From Alloalcanivorax mobilis (lineage in GTDB: Bacteria; Pseudomonadota; Gammaproteobacteria; Pseudomonadales; Alcanivoracaceae): a stretch of DNA of 64,000 nucleotides. The number at the start of each line of letters is the position of its first letter. The stretch's first letter is position 1. The notes beneath the pieces were generated by a model. That model was not told the DNA's origin, made no database searches, and was given only the letters and a program-made list of their open reading frames with translations. Location: positions 48,144-112,143 of the forward strand of contig NZ_NMQZ01000014.1 in assembly GCF_002864685.1 (NCBI RefSeq), in the 5' to 3' direction. The position numbers were made by a program, and so were the translations under genes. Of the stretch, positions 1 through 10,317 are shown one piece after another.

Positions 1-2332
1 CTTGCGGGTAGCCGTGCCGCCAGAAATGCTCCAGATCCGCGGTGATCGCCGCCGGCCGCCCCGCCGGGGTGAGCAGTTCAACCACCAGCGGTACCCGACC
101 TTCCGCCAGGGCCGGCAAGGCGCGCATGCCGAAACACTCCTGCAGTTTTACCGCCAGTCTCGGGCTGCCTTCGTTGTCATAGCGGATCATCGCGGTGCGC
201 CCGGACGCCACCGCCACGCCGGCGGGCAGTTGTCGCTCCAGGGTCTGACGCTGGCCCGGCCCGAGCAGCAACCCGAGGGCGTCGGCCAGCGCCACCTTGC
301 GCAGATCCCGCAGGCTGCGCAGGCCGGCCAGGAACGGCCCCAGCCATTGTTCCAGGTTAGCCAGCAAGGCCTGATCGCTGGTGTCCGGCCATTGCCGCGG
401 CTCCAGCCGGGCCATCCAGCCCACGCGCGCGCGCCACTGGCGCAGCGCCGGCGTCCACGGCAACGCTTCCAGACCCTGCTGGCGCACGCCATCGAGCAAC
501 CCCGCCTGTATTTGTTCGGCGGACGGCTGCTGCAGTGGCTGGCTGTCCACCTCGATGGCACCCAGGGTCAACACCCGGCGGGCGCGCACCCGCTGGGCGC
601 CGTTGTCCCAGGCCACCCGCTCCTCCCAGACGCCGCGCTCATCCAGGCACCGTCGCGCCTGTTGCTCATCCAGCGCCCAGGCCAAACGGATGTTGGCCTC
701 GCGGGGGTCGCCGTCGGTTTCCAGCACCACCAGCCAGGCCCGGGTGCCGAGCGCGCTGCCCGGGGGCAAGCGCGCGCCACTGCCGTCGGCGAGCAGGTAA
801 CGGGGCGCCTCGCCCTCGCGGCGGCGCGCCAGCCGATCCGGAAACGCCTGCGCCAGCAACCCGCCGGCGCCGGCCAGCGGCTCGGCGCGGTCCCGCGCCG
901 CCCGGTTCGCCAGCAGCCGCTGAGTCACCTGATGCAGCGCAGGCCAGTCGCCGCTGCGCTCAGCAAACCGGTTCAGGCGCACCGCCAGGTCCGGTTCGCG
1001 ATCCAGGCCCGGCGCTGGCTCGGAAAGCAGCACCGCCAGCCGCGCCGCGCTCAGTGGCAGGCCCTGCTCGCGTCCCAGCCACACCAGCGCCGCCAACTCC
1101 GGCGGCAGCGGCAATTGCGCCAGGCGCGCGCCCCACTCACTGATGGCGCCGTCCGCGCCGAGTGCGCCAAGCCGCTGCAAGCGCTGCCGGGCCGCCGCCC
1201 AGGCGCCGGCCGGCGGCGGGTCCAGCCAGAACAGCTCGGCCGGGTCACGGCAGCCCCAACGCGCCAGATCCAACACCAGCCCTTCCAGGCCCACTTGGCG
1301 AATCTCCGCCTCGCCGCGCCGCGCCAGCACCTCGTCCCGGGACCACAGCCGCACGCAACGGCCGGGCCCCAGCCTTCCCGCCCGGCCGGCGCGCTGCGCG
1401 GCACTGGCCTCGCTGATGCGGCGCGTCACCAGGCGGCTGCGCTGGCGGCGTGGATCGTAATCCGGCCGCCGCTCCAGGCCGCTGTCGAGCACCGTGGTGA
1501 CCCCTTCAATAGTGACACTGGTTTCCGCCACGTTGGTGCTCAACACCACCCGGGCCTGGCCCTCCACGTTGCGCAACACCGCCGCCTGGGCGTCGCCCTG
1601 CAAACGCCCATGCAGCGTCTCCACCGGCATCGGCAGGTCGGCCAGCAAAGCACCTAACCGGTCGATCTCGCCCACGCCGGGCAAGAACACCAGCACCGTG
1701 CCCTGCCCCGCCAACGCCCGCACCTGGGCGGCGCAATGTTCCAGCCACCGGCGGCTGTCCGGCGGCGGAGCATGGCTCACCGTCACCGGATGGACGCGCC
1801 CCTCACTGCGCACCACCGGCAGCGCCAGCCCCTCGGCCAGGGGCCCCACCTCCAGGGTCGCCGACATCACCAGCAGACGCAGCTCACCACGCAGCGCCTG
1901 ACGCACCTCCTGAACCAGGGCCAGCCCCAAATCCGCTTGCAGGGAACGCTCGTGGAATTCATCGAACAGCACCGCCGCGTAGCCTTCCAGCGACGGGTCA
2001 TCGAGCATCAGGCGGGTGAGCACGCCCTCGGTGACCACCTCGATCACGGTGGCGTGGCTGACCCGGCTGTCCAGGCGGGTGCGGTAGCCCACCGTGGCGC
2101 CCACCGGCTCACCCAACCGCTCGGCCATGAAGGCGGCCACCGCCCGCGCCGCCACCCGGCGTGGTTCGAGCAGCAGTATCTTGCCGTCGCCGCGCCAGGG
2201 CGCTGCCAGCAGCGCCAGCGGCACGCGCGTCGACTTGCCGGCGCCGGGCGGCGCTTCAAGCACGGCGCCGCCGCACTCCGCCAGACAGCGCAGCAGTTCG
2301 GGAAGGATGGTGTCGACGGGCAGAAGGGACAT
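1..2332 (-). CDS. hrpB: ATP-dependent RNA helicase HrpB (3' end outside window)
   Basis: DEAH/DExH-box helicase of the HrpB family. The frame opens with ATG at 2332 and runs off the left edge without a stop, so 777 codons are visible; the family is about 810-840 residues. Visible motifs are Walker A PPGAGKS (about residues 28-34), the DEFH box (124-127), SAT (157-159) and QRAGRAGR (313-320). The last visible residues (FWRHGYPQ) match the usual HrpB C-terminal region, so only a few tens of residues are missing. The start is 6 nt from the first heptad of the repeat at 2339-2435, and no normal Shine-Dalgarno is visible. HrpB's substrate in the cell is poorly defined; the identification is from motifs and C-terminal sequence. 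Confidence 0.95.
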   Translation of the reverse strand, partial: MSLLPVDTILPELLRCLAECGGAVLEAPPGAGKSTRVPLALLAAPWRGDGKILLLEPRRVAARAVAAFMAERLGEPVGATVGYRTRLDSRVSHATVIEVVTEGVLTRLMLDDPSLEGYAAVLFDEFHERSLQADLGLALVQEVRQALRGELRLLVMSATLEVGPLAEGLALPVVRSEGRVHPVTVSHAPPPDSRRWLEHCAAQVRALAGQGTVLVFLPGVGEIDRLGALLADLPMPVETLHGRLQGDAQAAVLRNVEGQARVVLSTNVAETSVTIEGVTTVLDSGLERRPDYDPRRQRSRLVTRRISEASAAQRAGRAGRLGPGRCVRLWSRDEVLARRGEAEIRQVGLEGLVLDLARWGCRDPAELFWLDPPPAGAWAAARQRLQRLGALGADGAISEWGARLAQLPLPPELAALVWLGREQGLPLSAARLAVLLSEPAPGLDREPDLAVRLNRFAERSGDWPALHQVTQRLLANRAARDRAEPLAGAGGLLAQAFPDRLARRREGEAPRYLLADGSGARLPPGSALGTRAWLVVLETDGDPREANIRLAWALDEQQARRCLDERGVWEERVAWDNGAQRVRARRVLTLGAIEVDSQPLQQPSAEQIQAGLLDGVRQQGLEALPWTPALRQWRARVGWMARLEPRQWPDTSDQALLANLEQWLGPFLAGLRSLRDLRKVALADALGLLLGPGQRQTLERQLPAGVAVASGRTAMIRYDNEGSPRLAVKLQECFGMRALPALAEGRVPLVVELLTPAGRPAAITADLEHFWRHGYPQ

Positions 2333-2338
2333 GGGGCG

Positions 2339-2435
2339 TTTTCAGTTTTCAGCTTTCAGCTTTCAGCTTTCAGTTTTCAGTTTTCAGTTTTCAGTCGCGA
2401 TTGTGCGGGTTTTACTGAACACTGAACACTGAAAA
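2339..2435. repeat. Heptad inverted-repeat element 1 (TTTTCAG type)
   Basis: Eight perfect 7-bp units (TTTTCAG or CTTTCAG) fill 2339-2394. After a 20-nt loop ending in GCGGGTTTTA come three inverted units (CTGAACA, CTGAACA, CTGAAAA) at 2415-2435. The right arm ends 8 nt from the stop codon of the diiron oxygenase-like gene. The left arm ends 6 nt from the hrpB start codon. The AT-rich units contrast with the GC-rich surroundings. Confidence 0.9.
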
Positions 2436-2443
2436 CCGAACCC

Positions 2444-3214
2444 TCACTCCCCTAAATCCGGCGCCGTTTGCGCCGTTCGCTGCTCGCCCTGCTGGTAACA
2501 GTCATCCAGCGCCAGCAAATAATATTCCAGCCCCCGTTGCGCGGCGGCGAAGGCGCGCTGGCGGGCGGGCTCGTCGGTGGCCAGCCGCTTTACCAGTTCC
2601 ATCGCTTCGTGGGGGTGGGCGTCGTCGTAGCTGGCATGGGCGCGCAGCCAGGCCAGGGTGTGGCGGGTAATGCTGGCCTGCCCTTGCTCGGCGTAGTGCT
2701 GCATGCCGCTGACCACATGCTGGCTCCATTCGCCGGTGGCCCATTCCACCGCCAGGTTGGTGGCGGCGATGCTCTCATCAAGGCTTCCCTGATGGCCGAC
2801 ATCCCACAAATAGTGATTGATCGCGTTCATCGCCGCTGGCGGGCGAACCTGCTCCAGCTCCGCCAGGGCCAGCCCGAAGCCGGCGGCCCAGTCCTGGTAC
2901 CAATAGGCGTGGCGTTGTTCCACCTTGATGTTGCCGATCAACCAGTTCCTGGTCTCTTCATGGCCGGGGTACAGACCCGGCCGGGTTTTCGCCAGGGCCA
3001 GCCCCATGTATTTGGGAAAATGCTCCACCAGCGGATAGAAGTGCAGCAACGCATCGCGAAAACGCGGCAACGACAGCGCCCCCTCACCCATCTCCTGAAA
3101 CAGCGGATGCCCCGCGACCCGGTCCTTGAGTGGCACCAAGGCGTCCCAGAAACGTTGCGCCCAGGGCGCGTGCGGGGTCAGTTCAAGCGCTTGCTTATAG
3201 CGGGCGATGGCCAT
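2444..3214 (-). CDS. UndA/TenA-like diiron oxygenase family protein
   Basis: 256-residue all-helical protein of the heme-oxygenase-like (TenA/PqqC) fold. The likely metal ligands are E64 in LVEHF, E99 and H102 in KVEQRH, and H193, D197, D198 and H200 in HASYDDAH. This E...ExxH...HxxxDDxH layout recalls UndA, the diiron enzyme that makes 1-undecene from dodecanoic acid in Pseudomonas; it is less like TenA thiaminases, which use a catalytic cysteine. The UndA comparison is from memory of the family, so the substrate is not established. The gene stands alone: heptad element 1 lies downstream and a REP-like palindrome upstream. Many genome annotations would call it 'TenA family transcriptional regulator' or 'iron-containing redox enzyme'. 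Confidence 0.7.
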   Translation of the reverse strand: MAIARYKQALELTPHAPWAQRFWDALVPLKDRVAGHPLFQEMGEGALSLPRFRDALLHFYPLVEHFPKYMGLALAKTRPGLYPGHEETRNWLIGNIKVEQRHAYWYQDWAAGFGLALAELEQVRPPAAMNAINHYLWDVGHQGSLDESIAATNLAVEWATGEWSQHVVSGMQHYAEQGQASITRHTLAWLRAHASYDDAHPHEAMELVKRLATDEPARQRAFAAAQRGLEYYLLALDDCYQQGEQRTAQTAPDLGE

Positions 3215-3313
3215 GCTTGTTCTCCTTATTGGTTCGCCAGTGAGTCAAGGGGAAGGCCCTGCAGATCGGCACCGGGCGCACCGTAACGCTGACAGTGCCT
3301 CTACAGCGGCGCC

Positions 3314-3448
3314 GTAGGAGCAGGCCGTGCAAGCGACGTCTTTTGGCCGAATGGCACGGTGTCTTTGCCGCGAACCTGACGGGTTTGCGGTCAGACGTCC
3401 GACGCGAAAACCAGAATCAAACCCGTCGCTGGCTGGGCCTGCTCCTAC
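3314..3448. repeat. REP/MITE-like palindromic element
   Basis: The 284-bp gap between the diiron oxygenase-like gene and tgpA holds a 135-bp element. It is bounded by a perfect 13-bp inverted repeat, GTAGGAGCAGGCC at 3314-3326 and its complement at 3436-3448. Nested inside is a second perfect inverted repeat, GACGGGTTTG at 3378-3387 with its complement at 3418-3427. The GTAGGAGC...GCTCCTAC edges resemble REP sequences of pseudomonads. No coding potential was seen. Confidence 0.75.
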
Positions 3449-3498
3449 ACAAAGATAGAAACCTTTCCGCCGCGTGGGCAGGGCCGATGGCACCGCCG

Positions 3499-5529
3499 TC
3501 AGCGCCGCAGCGCCCGCAACAGCGCCCGCCGCCGCCGCGCCAGCGCCGCCAGTTCGGCCCGCGCCGGCGGTTGCTCGCCCCGGTAGGCGAGCTGCTCGAA
3601 CAGGCAACGCCAGTGGCCGGCGGCGCGGGCGGCGGTGGGCCGCGCCCGGCTCACCAGCGCGGCCAGTTCAGCGGCGGACGCCGCCGCCGGCGCCGTCAGG
3701 TCGCGGCGCGCCAGCGCCCGGCGCAGCCGGTGGAACTCCCGCTGCAACGGAGTGATGGGGCGGTCACGCCGGCGCAGCAACACCCAGGCGCCGAGCACGG
3801 CGGCGAACACCGCCAGCGAGACCATCAACGCCAGCCCCACACGCCACGGCGAGACCCCGCCCAGCAGGCGCTGCCAGAGCGCCCGCTGTTGGTCCTGACG
3901 GTAACCGAGCACCCATTTTTGCCAGTTGAAATCCAGGTAGTCCACCCATTGCCGGAGCTGGAACAGCAGCGGCAGGCGGCCGATGCCGCCCAACGCCGCG
4001 TCGGCGCCATCGCCAGCGCGTTGCAGGGCGCCGCGCAGGCCCAGTTCCACACGCTCCGGCGCCACCGCCCCAGTCGGGTCGACGCGCACCCAGCCCTGCC
4101 CGCTCAACCACACCTCGGCCCAGGCATGAGCGTCGTACTGACGCACCTGAAGGTATTCGCCGGCGTTCATCTCACCGCCCTGGTAGCCGGCCACCACCCG
4201 GGCCGGCACGCCAGCGGCGCGCATCAAAAAGGTAAACGCGGACGCGTAGTGCTCGCAGAAGCCGCGCCGGGTGCCAAACAGAAAGCCATCCACGGTATCG
4301 CCGCTCAGGCGCGGCGGCTGCAGGGTGTAATGGAACGGCCGCTGGCGGAAATAACCCAGGGCGGCGTTGACCCGGGCGCTGTTATCCCGATATTGCCGCC
4401 GCCATTGCTCGGCCAGGGCGCGGGCGCGGGGGTTGCCGCCCTCGGGCAACGACAGCATCAGGTCGCGCTCGGCCTGCTCCAGGGTGAGCGCCCCGGCCCG
4501 AGCGGCCGGCACGCTGTGCACCCGGTAACCCAGCGCCGTGTCCACGGCGTGATCGGCGACCAACCGCCAGTCACGGGCCAGGCCCATGCCATCCAGGTCG
4601 GTGAACGGCACCGCCAGGGCGTACAGCCAGCGCCGCTGGCTGGGCTCCATGATCACCCGGTAGCGATAGCCGGCGGCGTCGCCTCGGGCAGCCAGCAGAC
4701 TCTGGTACCAGGGCGGCGCCGCGCCACGGCCCCGGTACAGGGTGTCCCGGTCACGCCAACCACGCGGGCGCGCCTGGCTCCAGGTGGTGCCGTCGAAGTA
4801 ACTGTAGGTCAGGCCGCGCCAATAGCGCTCCCGGGGCGGCGGTGGCGGGCCCTGGAACTCGACCCTGAACGCCAGCGCGCTGGATTCGGTCAGGCTACTG
4901 ACCTGCCCCGGCGACATGGTATCGCTCATGCCGGTGCGGGCCTGACCGCCGCCGAGCGGCATGCTCCACATCGGCGCCACCCGGGGCACCAGGATAAACA
5001 GCACCACCGCCAACGGCAGTGCCTGGCCCAGCAGCACAGCGGCGGTGCGCACATGCTGGCGACGCCGGGCGTGGGTATCGCTGTAGTTGATGCCCGCCAG
5101 GCTGGCGGTCAGCAACAGCAGGCAGCCGGACACATACAGGGCGGCACCGGGCCCCCGGTAAAACAGCAACACCGTGGCACAGACAAAATAGCCCAGTACG
5201 ATCAACACATAGGCATCGCGCTTGCTGACCAGCTCCAGATACTTCAGCGCGAACAAACTGGTGATCAGCGCGGTGCCTGCTTCCGGGCCATGCAGCCGAC
5301 CAAAGCTGCGCCAGGTCGCCGCCACCGTCGCCACCAGCAGCGCCAGCCGCACCAACCGGCCCGGCGACGCCAGCCGTTGCCGTTCGATCAAGGCCCGCCA
5401 GCCCAGCACCAGCAACAACAGAGCCGCCTGCCAGAGCGGGCCGCGCAACAATTGCGGCAGCGAGGCGGCGACGATGCCCAGGGTCAACCAGGTGCGCGCG
5501 TGGCTGGGAATCTGATAAATGCGCGCCAT
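3499..5529 (-). CDS. tgpA: TgpA-type transglutaminase-like membrane protein (DUF3488-transglutaminase-DUF4129)
   Basis: 676-residue protein with several N-terminal membrane segments (about residues 15-185, DUF3488 region), a periplasmic transglutaminase-like core, another membrane helix near 570-595 and a C-terminal DUF4129-like cytoplasmic tail. The catalytic triad is visible: C425 in GFCEHYAS, H468 in YDAHAW and D484 in VRVDPTG. The Pseudomonas homologue TgpA is essential there, but its reaction is unresolved. The start codon overlaps the stop of the DUF58 gene by one base, so the genes are translationally coupled. The MoxR-DUF58-TgpA order is a classic conserved cluster, probably acting on cell-envelope proteins. 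Confidence 0.93.
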   Translation of the reverse strand: MARIYQIPSHARTWLTLGIVAASLPQLLRGPLWQAALLLLVLGWRALIERQRLASPGRLVRLALLVATVAATWRSFGRLHGPEAGTALITSLFALKYLELVSKRDAYVLIVLGYFVCATVLLFYRGPGAALYVSGCLLLLTASLAGINYSDTHARRRQHVRTAAVLLGQALPLAVVLFILVPRVAPMWSMPLGGGQARTGMSDTMSPGQVSSLTESSALAFRVEFQGPPPPPRERYWRGLTYSYFDGTTWSQARPRGWRDRDTLYRGRGAAPPWYQSLLAARGDAAGYRYRVIMEPSQRRWLYALAVPFTDLDGMGLARDWRLVADHAVDTALGYRVHSVPAARAGALTLEQAERDLMLSLPEGGNPRARALAEQWRRQYRDNSARVNAALGYFRQRPFHYTLQPPRLSGDTVDGFLFGTRRGFCEHYASAFTFLMRAAGVPARVVAGYQGGEMNAGEYLQVRQYDAHAWAEVWLSGQGWVRVDPTGAVAPERVELGLRGALQRAGDGADAALGGIGRLPLLFQLRQWVDYLDFNWQKWVLGYRQDQQRALWQRLLGGVSPWRVGLALMVSLAVFAAVLGAWVLLRRRDRPITPLQREFHRLRRALARRDLTAPAAASAAELAALVSRARPTAARAAGHWRCLFEQLAYRGEQPPARAELAALARRRRALLRALRR

Positions 5530-6473
5530 CAGCGTGGCCCGCCGTGGCGGGCGAGCAGATCCAGGGCACGCTGGCGGTGCTCATCGCCTTGCCCCGGGGC
5601 CAGGGTGGCATCGGGCAATTCCAGGGCAAACGGCCGGTTCTCGCGGGTCAGACGCAGCACCCAATAGCACAGCACCGAAAGGCGCGCTTCCATGCCCTGC
5701 CCCTCAAGACGCTGATAGCGCAACCACAGACGGCCATTGGCGGGCTCCTGGAACAGTTTGACGTGCAGACCTCGCCCGCGCGCGTACCCTTTCCAGTCCA
5801 CCTGGCGCAGGGAATCGCCCGGCGCGTAGGCGCGCAGGCCCTGGAATTCCTCGCTGCCGATTTGCCCGGCCCGGGCCACCTCTCGGTGGCCGTCGCCACC
5901 GTCGGCCGGGCATTGCGCCGTGCTTTGTGGGCGCGGCCAGGCCCGGCAGGCCTGATCCAAGGCCACCAGAGACCAGCTGCGCAGCAGCCCCAGCGGGTAG
6001 CGGCTCTGCACCCGCAGGCGCGGCGGTGTCACCCGGCCACGACGCGGCAACGGCAGATTGAACCACAGCGCGCTCTCTTCACCGGGCTCGATGCTGATTT
6101 CCTGGGGTGGCTGATCGAGCCAGCTCAGCCACAGGCTGCGGTGCGCGCGCCGTTGGGCGATCAACACCACCTGCAGGGCGCCCTGGCCGCCGGCGAAGCC
6201 ACTGCGCGAGGCGCCGGCGCGCAGGCTCAGGCCGGAGAGATTGCGGTAAGTGTGCAAAATGGTGACCACGAACAGGCTGAGCATGACGAAACACAGCCCC
6301 AGGATCAGGTTGTTTTCGTAATTGATGCCGCCGATGAACAACAGCACCGCCACCAGCACATAGAGGAAACCGTAACCGGAGGGAAAAATAAAAATACGGC
6401 GCTGATCAAGACGTACCTGAGCGGCGCGGGGAAGGCGGCGTTCCAGCCAGCGTTGCCAGGCTTGCTTGAACAC
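5529..6473 (-). CDS. DUF58 domain-containing membrane protein
   Basis: 314 residues with two adjacent N-terminal membrane helices (about 30-75). A C-terminal DUF58 region follows, carrying the family signature around RQVDWKGYARGRGLHVKLF. DUF58 proteins are related to von Willebrand factor A-like domains and are usually encoded next to a MoxR ATPase. The gene lies 15 nt downstream of moxR and overlaps the tgpA start by one base. It probably bridges the ATPase and the transglutaminase-like protein at the inner membrane; that role is inferred from the conserved cluster. Confidence 0.92.
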   Translation of the reverse strand: MFKQAWQRWLERRLPRAAQVRLDQRRIFIFPSGYGFLYVLVAVLLFIGGINYENNLILGLCFVMLSLFVVTILHTYRNLSGLSLRAGASRSGFAGGQGALQVVLIAQRRAHRSLWLSWLDQPPQEISIEPGEESALWFNLPLPRRGRVTPPRLRVQSRYPLGLLRSWSLVALDQACRAWPRPQSTAQCPADGGDGHREVARAGQIGSEEFQGLRAYAPGDSLRQVDWKGYARGRGLHVKLFQEPANGRLWLRYQRLEGQGMEARLSVLCYWVLRLTRENRPFALELPDATLAPGQGDEHRQRALDLLARHGGPR

Positions 6474-6488
6474 GGCGCTTCCTCCCGC

Positions 6489-7400
6489 TCAGTGACGCAC
6501 CACCGGTACGCTCTGCAGCAGCGACTGGGTCATGGCGGCCACGCTGCCGCCCTGGCGCGACTGCAAGCGGTGCTCGGCCACCGCCGACCACACCGCCTGC
6601 ACGTCTTCGGGCAACACGTAATTACGGTCGTGGAGCAACGCCCAGGCACGGGCGGCGCGCAACAGCCCCAGGCCGGCGCGTGGCGACAGCCCGGCCTCCA
6701 GGCGGTCGTCGGCGCGGGTGGCTTCCAGCAAACGCTGGATGTAATCCAGCAGTTCGTCGGTGGCGCGCACCTTGGCGACATGGGCGGTCAGTTTGATCAG
6801 ACCGCTGGGGTCGATCACCGGCTTCAGGGCGCGGGCCGCTTCGCGCAGATCGCCACCGGCCAGCAGCGCGCGCTCCACCTCCGGCGAGGGGTAACCCAGG
6901 GAAATGCGCATCAGGAAACGGTCGAGTTGGGATTCGGGCAGCACGAAGGTACCGGCCTGGGTCACCGGGTTCTGGGTGGCGACCACGAAAAATGGATCGG
7001 GCAGCGCCCGGGTGGCGCCATCCAGCGTCACCTGCCGCTCTTCCATCGCTTCCAGCAAGGCGCCCTGGGTCTTGGGGGTGGCCCGATTGATCTCGTCGGC
7101 GAGCAGCAATTGGGTGAACACCGGCCCCTCACGAAGAGAAAACGCACGGCTGTCGGGGTCGAACACGGAAACACCGAGGATATCGGCGGGCAGCATATCG
7201 CTGGTGAACTGAACACGGCGGTAGTCGAGGCGGAACACCCGCGCCAGCGCATGCGCCAGCGTGGTCTTGCCCATCCCCGGCAGATCCTCGATCAACAGAT
7301 GACCGCCCGCGAGCATGCAGGCCAGCGCCAGTTTCAGCTGTTCGGTTTTACCCAGCACCACGCTGCCCACCTGGGCCAGCGCTTTATCCAACGCCTGCAT
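6489..7400 (-). CDS. MoxR-family AAA+ ATPase
   Basis: 303-residue AAA+ ATPase. Walker A is LPGMGKTT (about residues 40-47), Walker B is LLADEINRA, and the sensor 1 region is VATQNP, followed by a C-terminal lid. MoxR ATPases act as chaperone-like remodelers with partner VWA/DUF58 proteins, and this gene heads a three-gene cluster with DUF58 and tgpA. ATG at 7400 is the only reasonable start. Heptad element 2 begins 20 nt upstream, so the cluster promoter must lie within or beyond that element. Confidence 0.93.
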   Translation of the reverse strand: MQALDKALAQVGSVVLGKTEQLKLALACMLAGGHLLIEDLPGMGKTTLAHALARVFRLDYRRVQFTSDMLPADILGVSVFDPDSRAFSLREGPVFTQLLLADEINRATPKTQGALLEAMEERQVTLDGATRALPDPFFVVATQNPVTQAGTFVLPESQLDRFLMRISLGYPSPEVERALLAGGDLREAARALKPVIDPSGLIKLTAHVAKVRATDELLDYIQRLLEATRADDRLEAGLSPRAGLGLLRAARAWALLHDRNYVLPEDVQAVWSAVAEHRLQSRQGGSVAAMTQSLLQSVPVVRH

Positions 7401-7420
7401 AAACCCCCTCGAAGAAGAAA

Positions 7421-7543
7421 GTTAAAAGTGAAAAGTTGAAACGCGAAAAAGCTCGCCGCTATCCGGTTTCACCGTGCCCACGCCCAAAGTCCACGGTGGG
7501 CACCGGCCCAGCTCCTTTTAACTTTTAACTTTTAACTTTTAAC
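7421..7543. repeat. Heptad inverted-repeat element 2 (TTTTAAC type)
   Basis: Four exact TTTTAAC units at 7516-7543 face three degenerate inverted units (GTTAAAA, GTGAAAA, GTTGAAA) at 7421-7441. The 74-nt loop carries its own hairpin, GTGCCCAC at 7474-7481 with GTGGGCAC at 7496-7503. The right arm stops 5 nt before the metZ stop codon, and the left arm lies upstream of moxR. The arms are AT-only apart from one C or G per unit, in a GC-rich region. Confidence 0.88.
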
Positions 7544-7548
7544 TTGTT

Positions 7549-8760
7549 CTAGAATCCGAGCGCTTTGAGCCCCCTGCTCAAGTCGGTTTTCAGATCTTCC
7601 ACGTGTTCCAGGCCAATCGCCAGCCGGATCAGGTTTTCTGTGATGCCGGCCCGCTCTTTTTCCTCGGGGTCGACGCGGCCGTGGGTGGTGGAGCCGGGGT
7701 GGGTGATGGTGGATTTCACGTCACCCAGGTTGGCGGTGATGGAAATCAGGCGGGTGCCGTCCATGAAACGCCAGGCGGCCTGGCGGTCGCGGTGGCCGTC
7801 GCTGTCTTCCACCTCGATGGCGATCACCGCGCCAAAACCGCTTTGCTGACGCGCCGCCAACTGGTGCTGAGGGTGGCTCTCCAGGCCGGAATAATGCACC
7901 CGGGCGATGCCCGGTTGCTGCTCCAGCCAGCGCGCCAGCAGCAGGGTATTTTCCGAATGCGCTTTCATGCGCAGGCCGAGAGTTTCCAAGCCCTTGAGGA
8001 ACACCCAGGCGTTGAACGGGCTCATGCTGGGCCCAGCGGAGCGCACGAACCCGAGCACTTCGTCGGTGAGTGTGGCCGGGCCGACCACCGCGCCACCCAG
8101 GCAACGGCCCTGGCCGTCCAGATATTTGGTGGCGCTGTGAATCACCAGATCGGCACCCAGCTCAATCGGCTTTTGCAGCGCCGGCGTGCAAAAACAATTG
8201 TCCACGACCAACAACGCGCCCTGGTCGTGGGCAAGCCTGGCCAGCGCTTCGATGTCACCGATCTCGGAGAGCGGATTGGACGGGCTTTCCAGAAACAGGA
8301 TTTTGGTTTCCGGACGCATGGCGGCACGCCATTGATCCAGATCGGCCAGATCCACCAGCGTGGTGTCGATATTGAATTTCTTCAAATAACGGTTGTAGAT
8401 CACATTGGTGGTGCCGAACACGCTGCGCGAGCTGACCACGTGATCGCCGGGCGCCAGCAGCGCGAAGAAGGTGCTGCTGATGGCCGCCATGCCGGAGGCC
8501 AGCGCCACCGCCTTTTCACCGCCTTCCATGGCGGCGAGCCGCTCTTCGAAGGCGCGCACCGTGGGGTTGGTGAAACGGGAGTAGACATTGCCCGGCTGCT
8601 CGCCGGAAAAGCGCGCGGCGGCCTGGGCCGCGCTGTCGTACACAAAGCTCGAGGTGAGAAAGATCGGGTCCGAGTGCGCCATCTCGTCGGTGCGCAACTG
8701 CGCCCAGCGGATCGCCAGGGTATCGGTATGCAGTTCACTCGGGTCCGGTTTATCGCTCAT
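7549..8760 (-). CDS. metZ: O-succinylhomoserine sulfhydrylase
   Basis: 403-residue PLP enzyme of the Cys/Met metabolism family. It makes homocysteine from O-succinylhomoserine and sulfide. The Schiff-base lysine is K212 in HSATKYLDGQG, and the cofactor-contact region around YSRFTNPT is present. ATG at 8760 was chosen over the in-frame GTG six bases upstream because GAGGT sits just ahead of it. It follows purF at the end of the cvpA-purF-metZ group, as in Pseudomonas, which favours MetZ over MetB/MetC paralogues. Confidence 0.94.
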   Translation of the reverse strand: MSDKPDPSELHTDTLAIRWAQLRTDEMAHSDPIFLTSSFVYDSAAQAAARFSGEQPGNVYSRFTNPTVRAFEERLAAMEGGEKAVALASGMAAISSTFFALLAPGDHVVSSRSVFGTTNVIYNRYLKKFNIDTTLVDLADLDQWRAAMRPETKILFLESPSNPLSEIGDIEALARLAHDQGALLVVDNCFCTPALQKPIELGADLVIHSATKYLDGQGRCLGGAVVGPATLTDEVLGFVRSAGPSMSPFNAWVFLKGLETLGLRMKAHSENTLLLARWLEQQPGIARVHYSGLESHPQHQLAARQQSGFGAVIAIEVEDSDGHRDRQAAWRFMDGTRLISITANLGDVKSTITHPGSTTHGRVDPEEKERAGITENLIRLAIGLEHVEDLKTDLSRGLKALGF

Positions 8761-8781
8761 TACCACCTCGGCTGGTCTGAA

Positions 8782-10305
<1,524 letters not shown>

Positions 10306-10317
10306 GTTGAGAATCCT

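Noticed and set aside
2..1657. Long plus-strand open frame over hrpB
   Set aside because: It is antisense to HrpB, has no recognisable motif and the composition of an out-of-frame GC-rich shadow (Gln/Arg/Pro/Ala).
7421..7543. Integron attC site, because attC sites also follow stop codons and use 7-bp cores near GTTRRRY
   Set aside because: The units are tandem arrays rather than single cores, the other heptad flavours do not match the core, and no integrase gene is seen.
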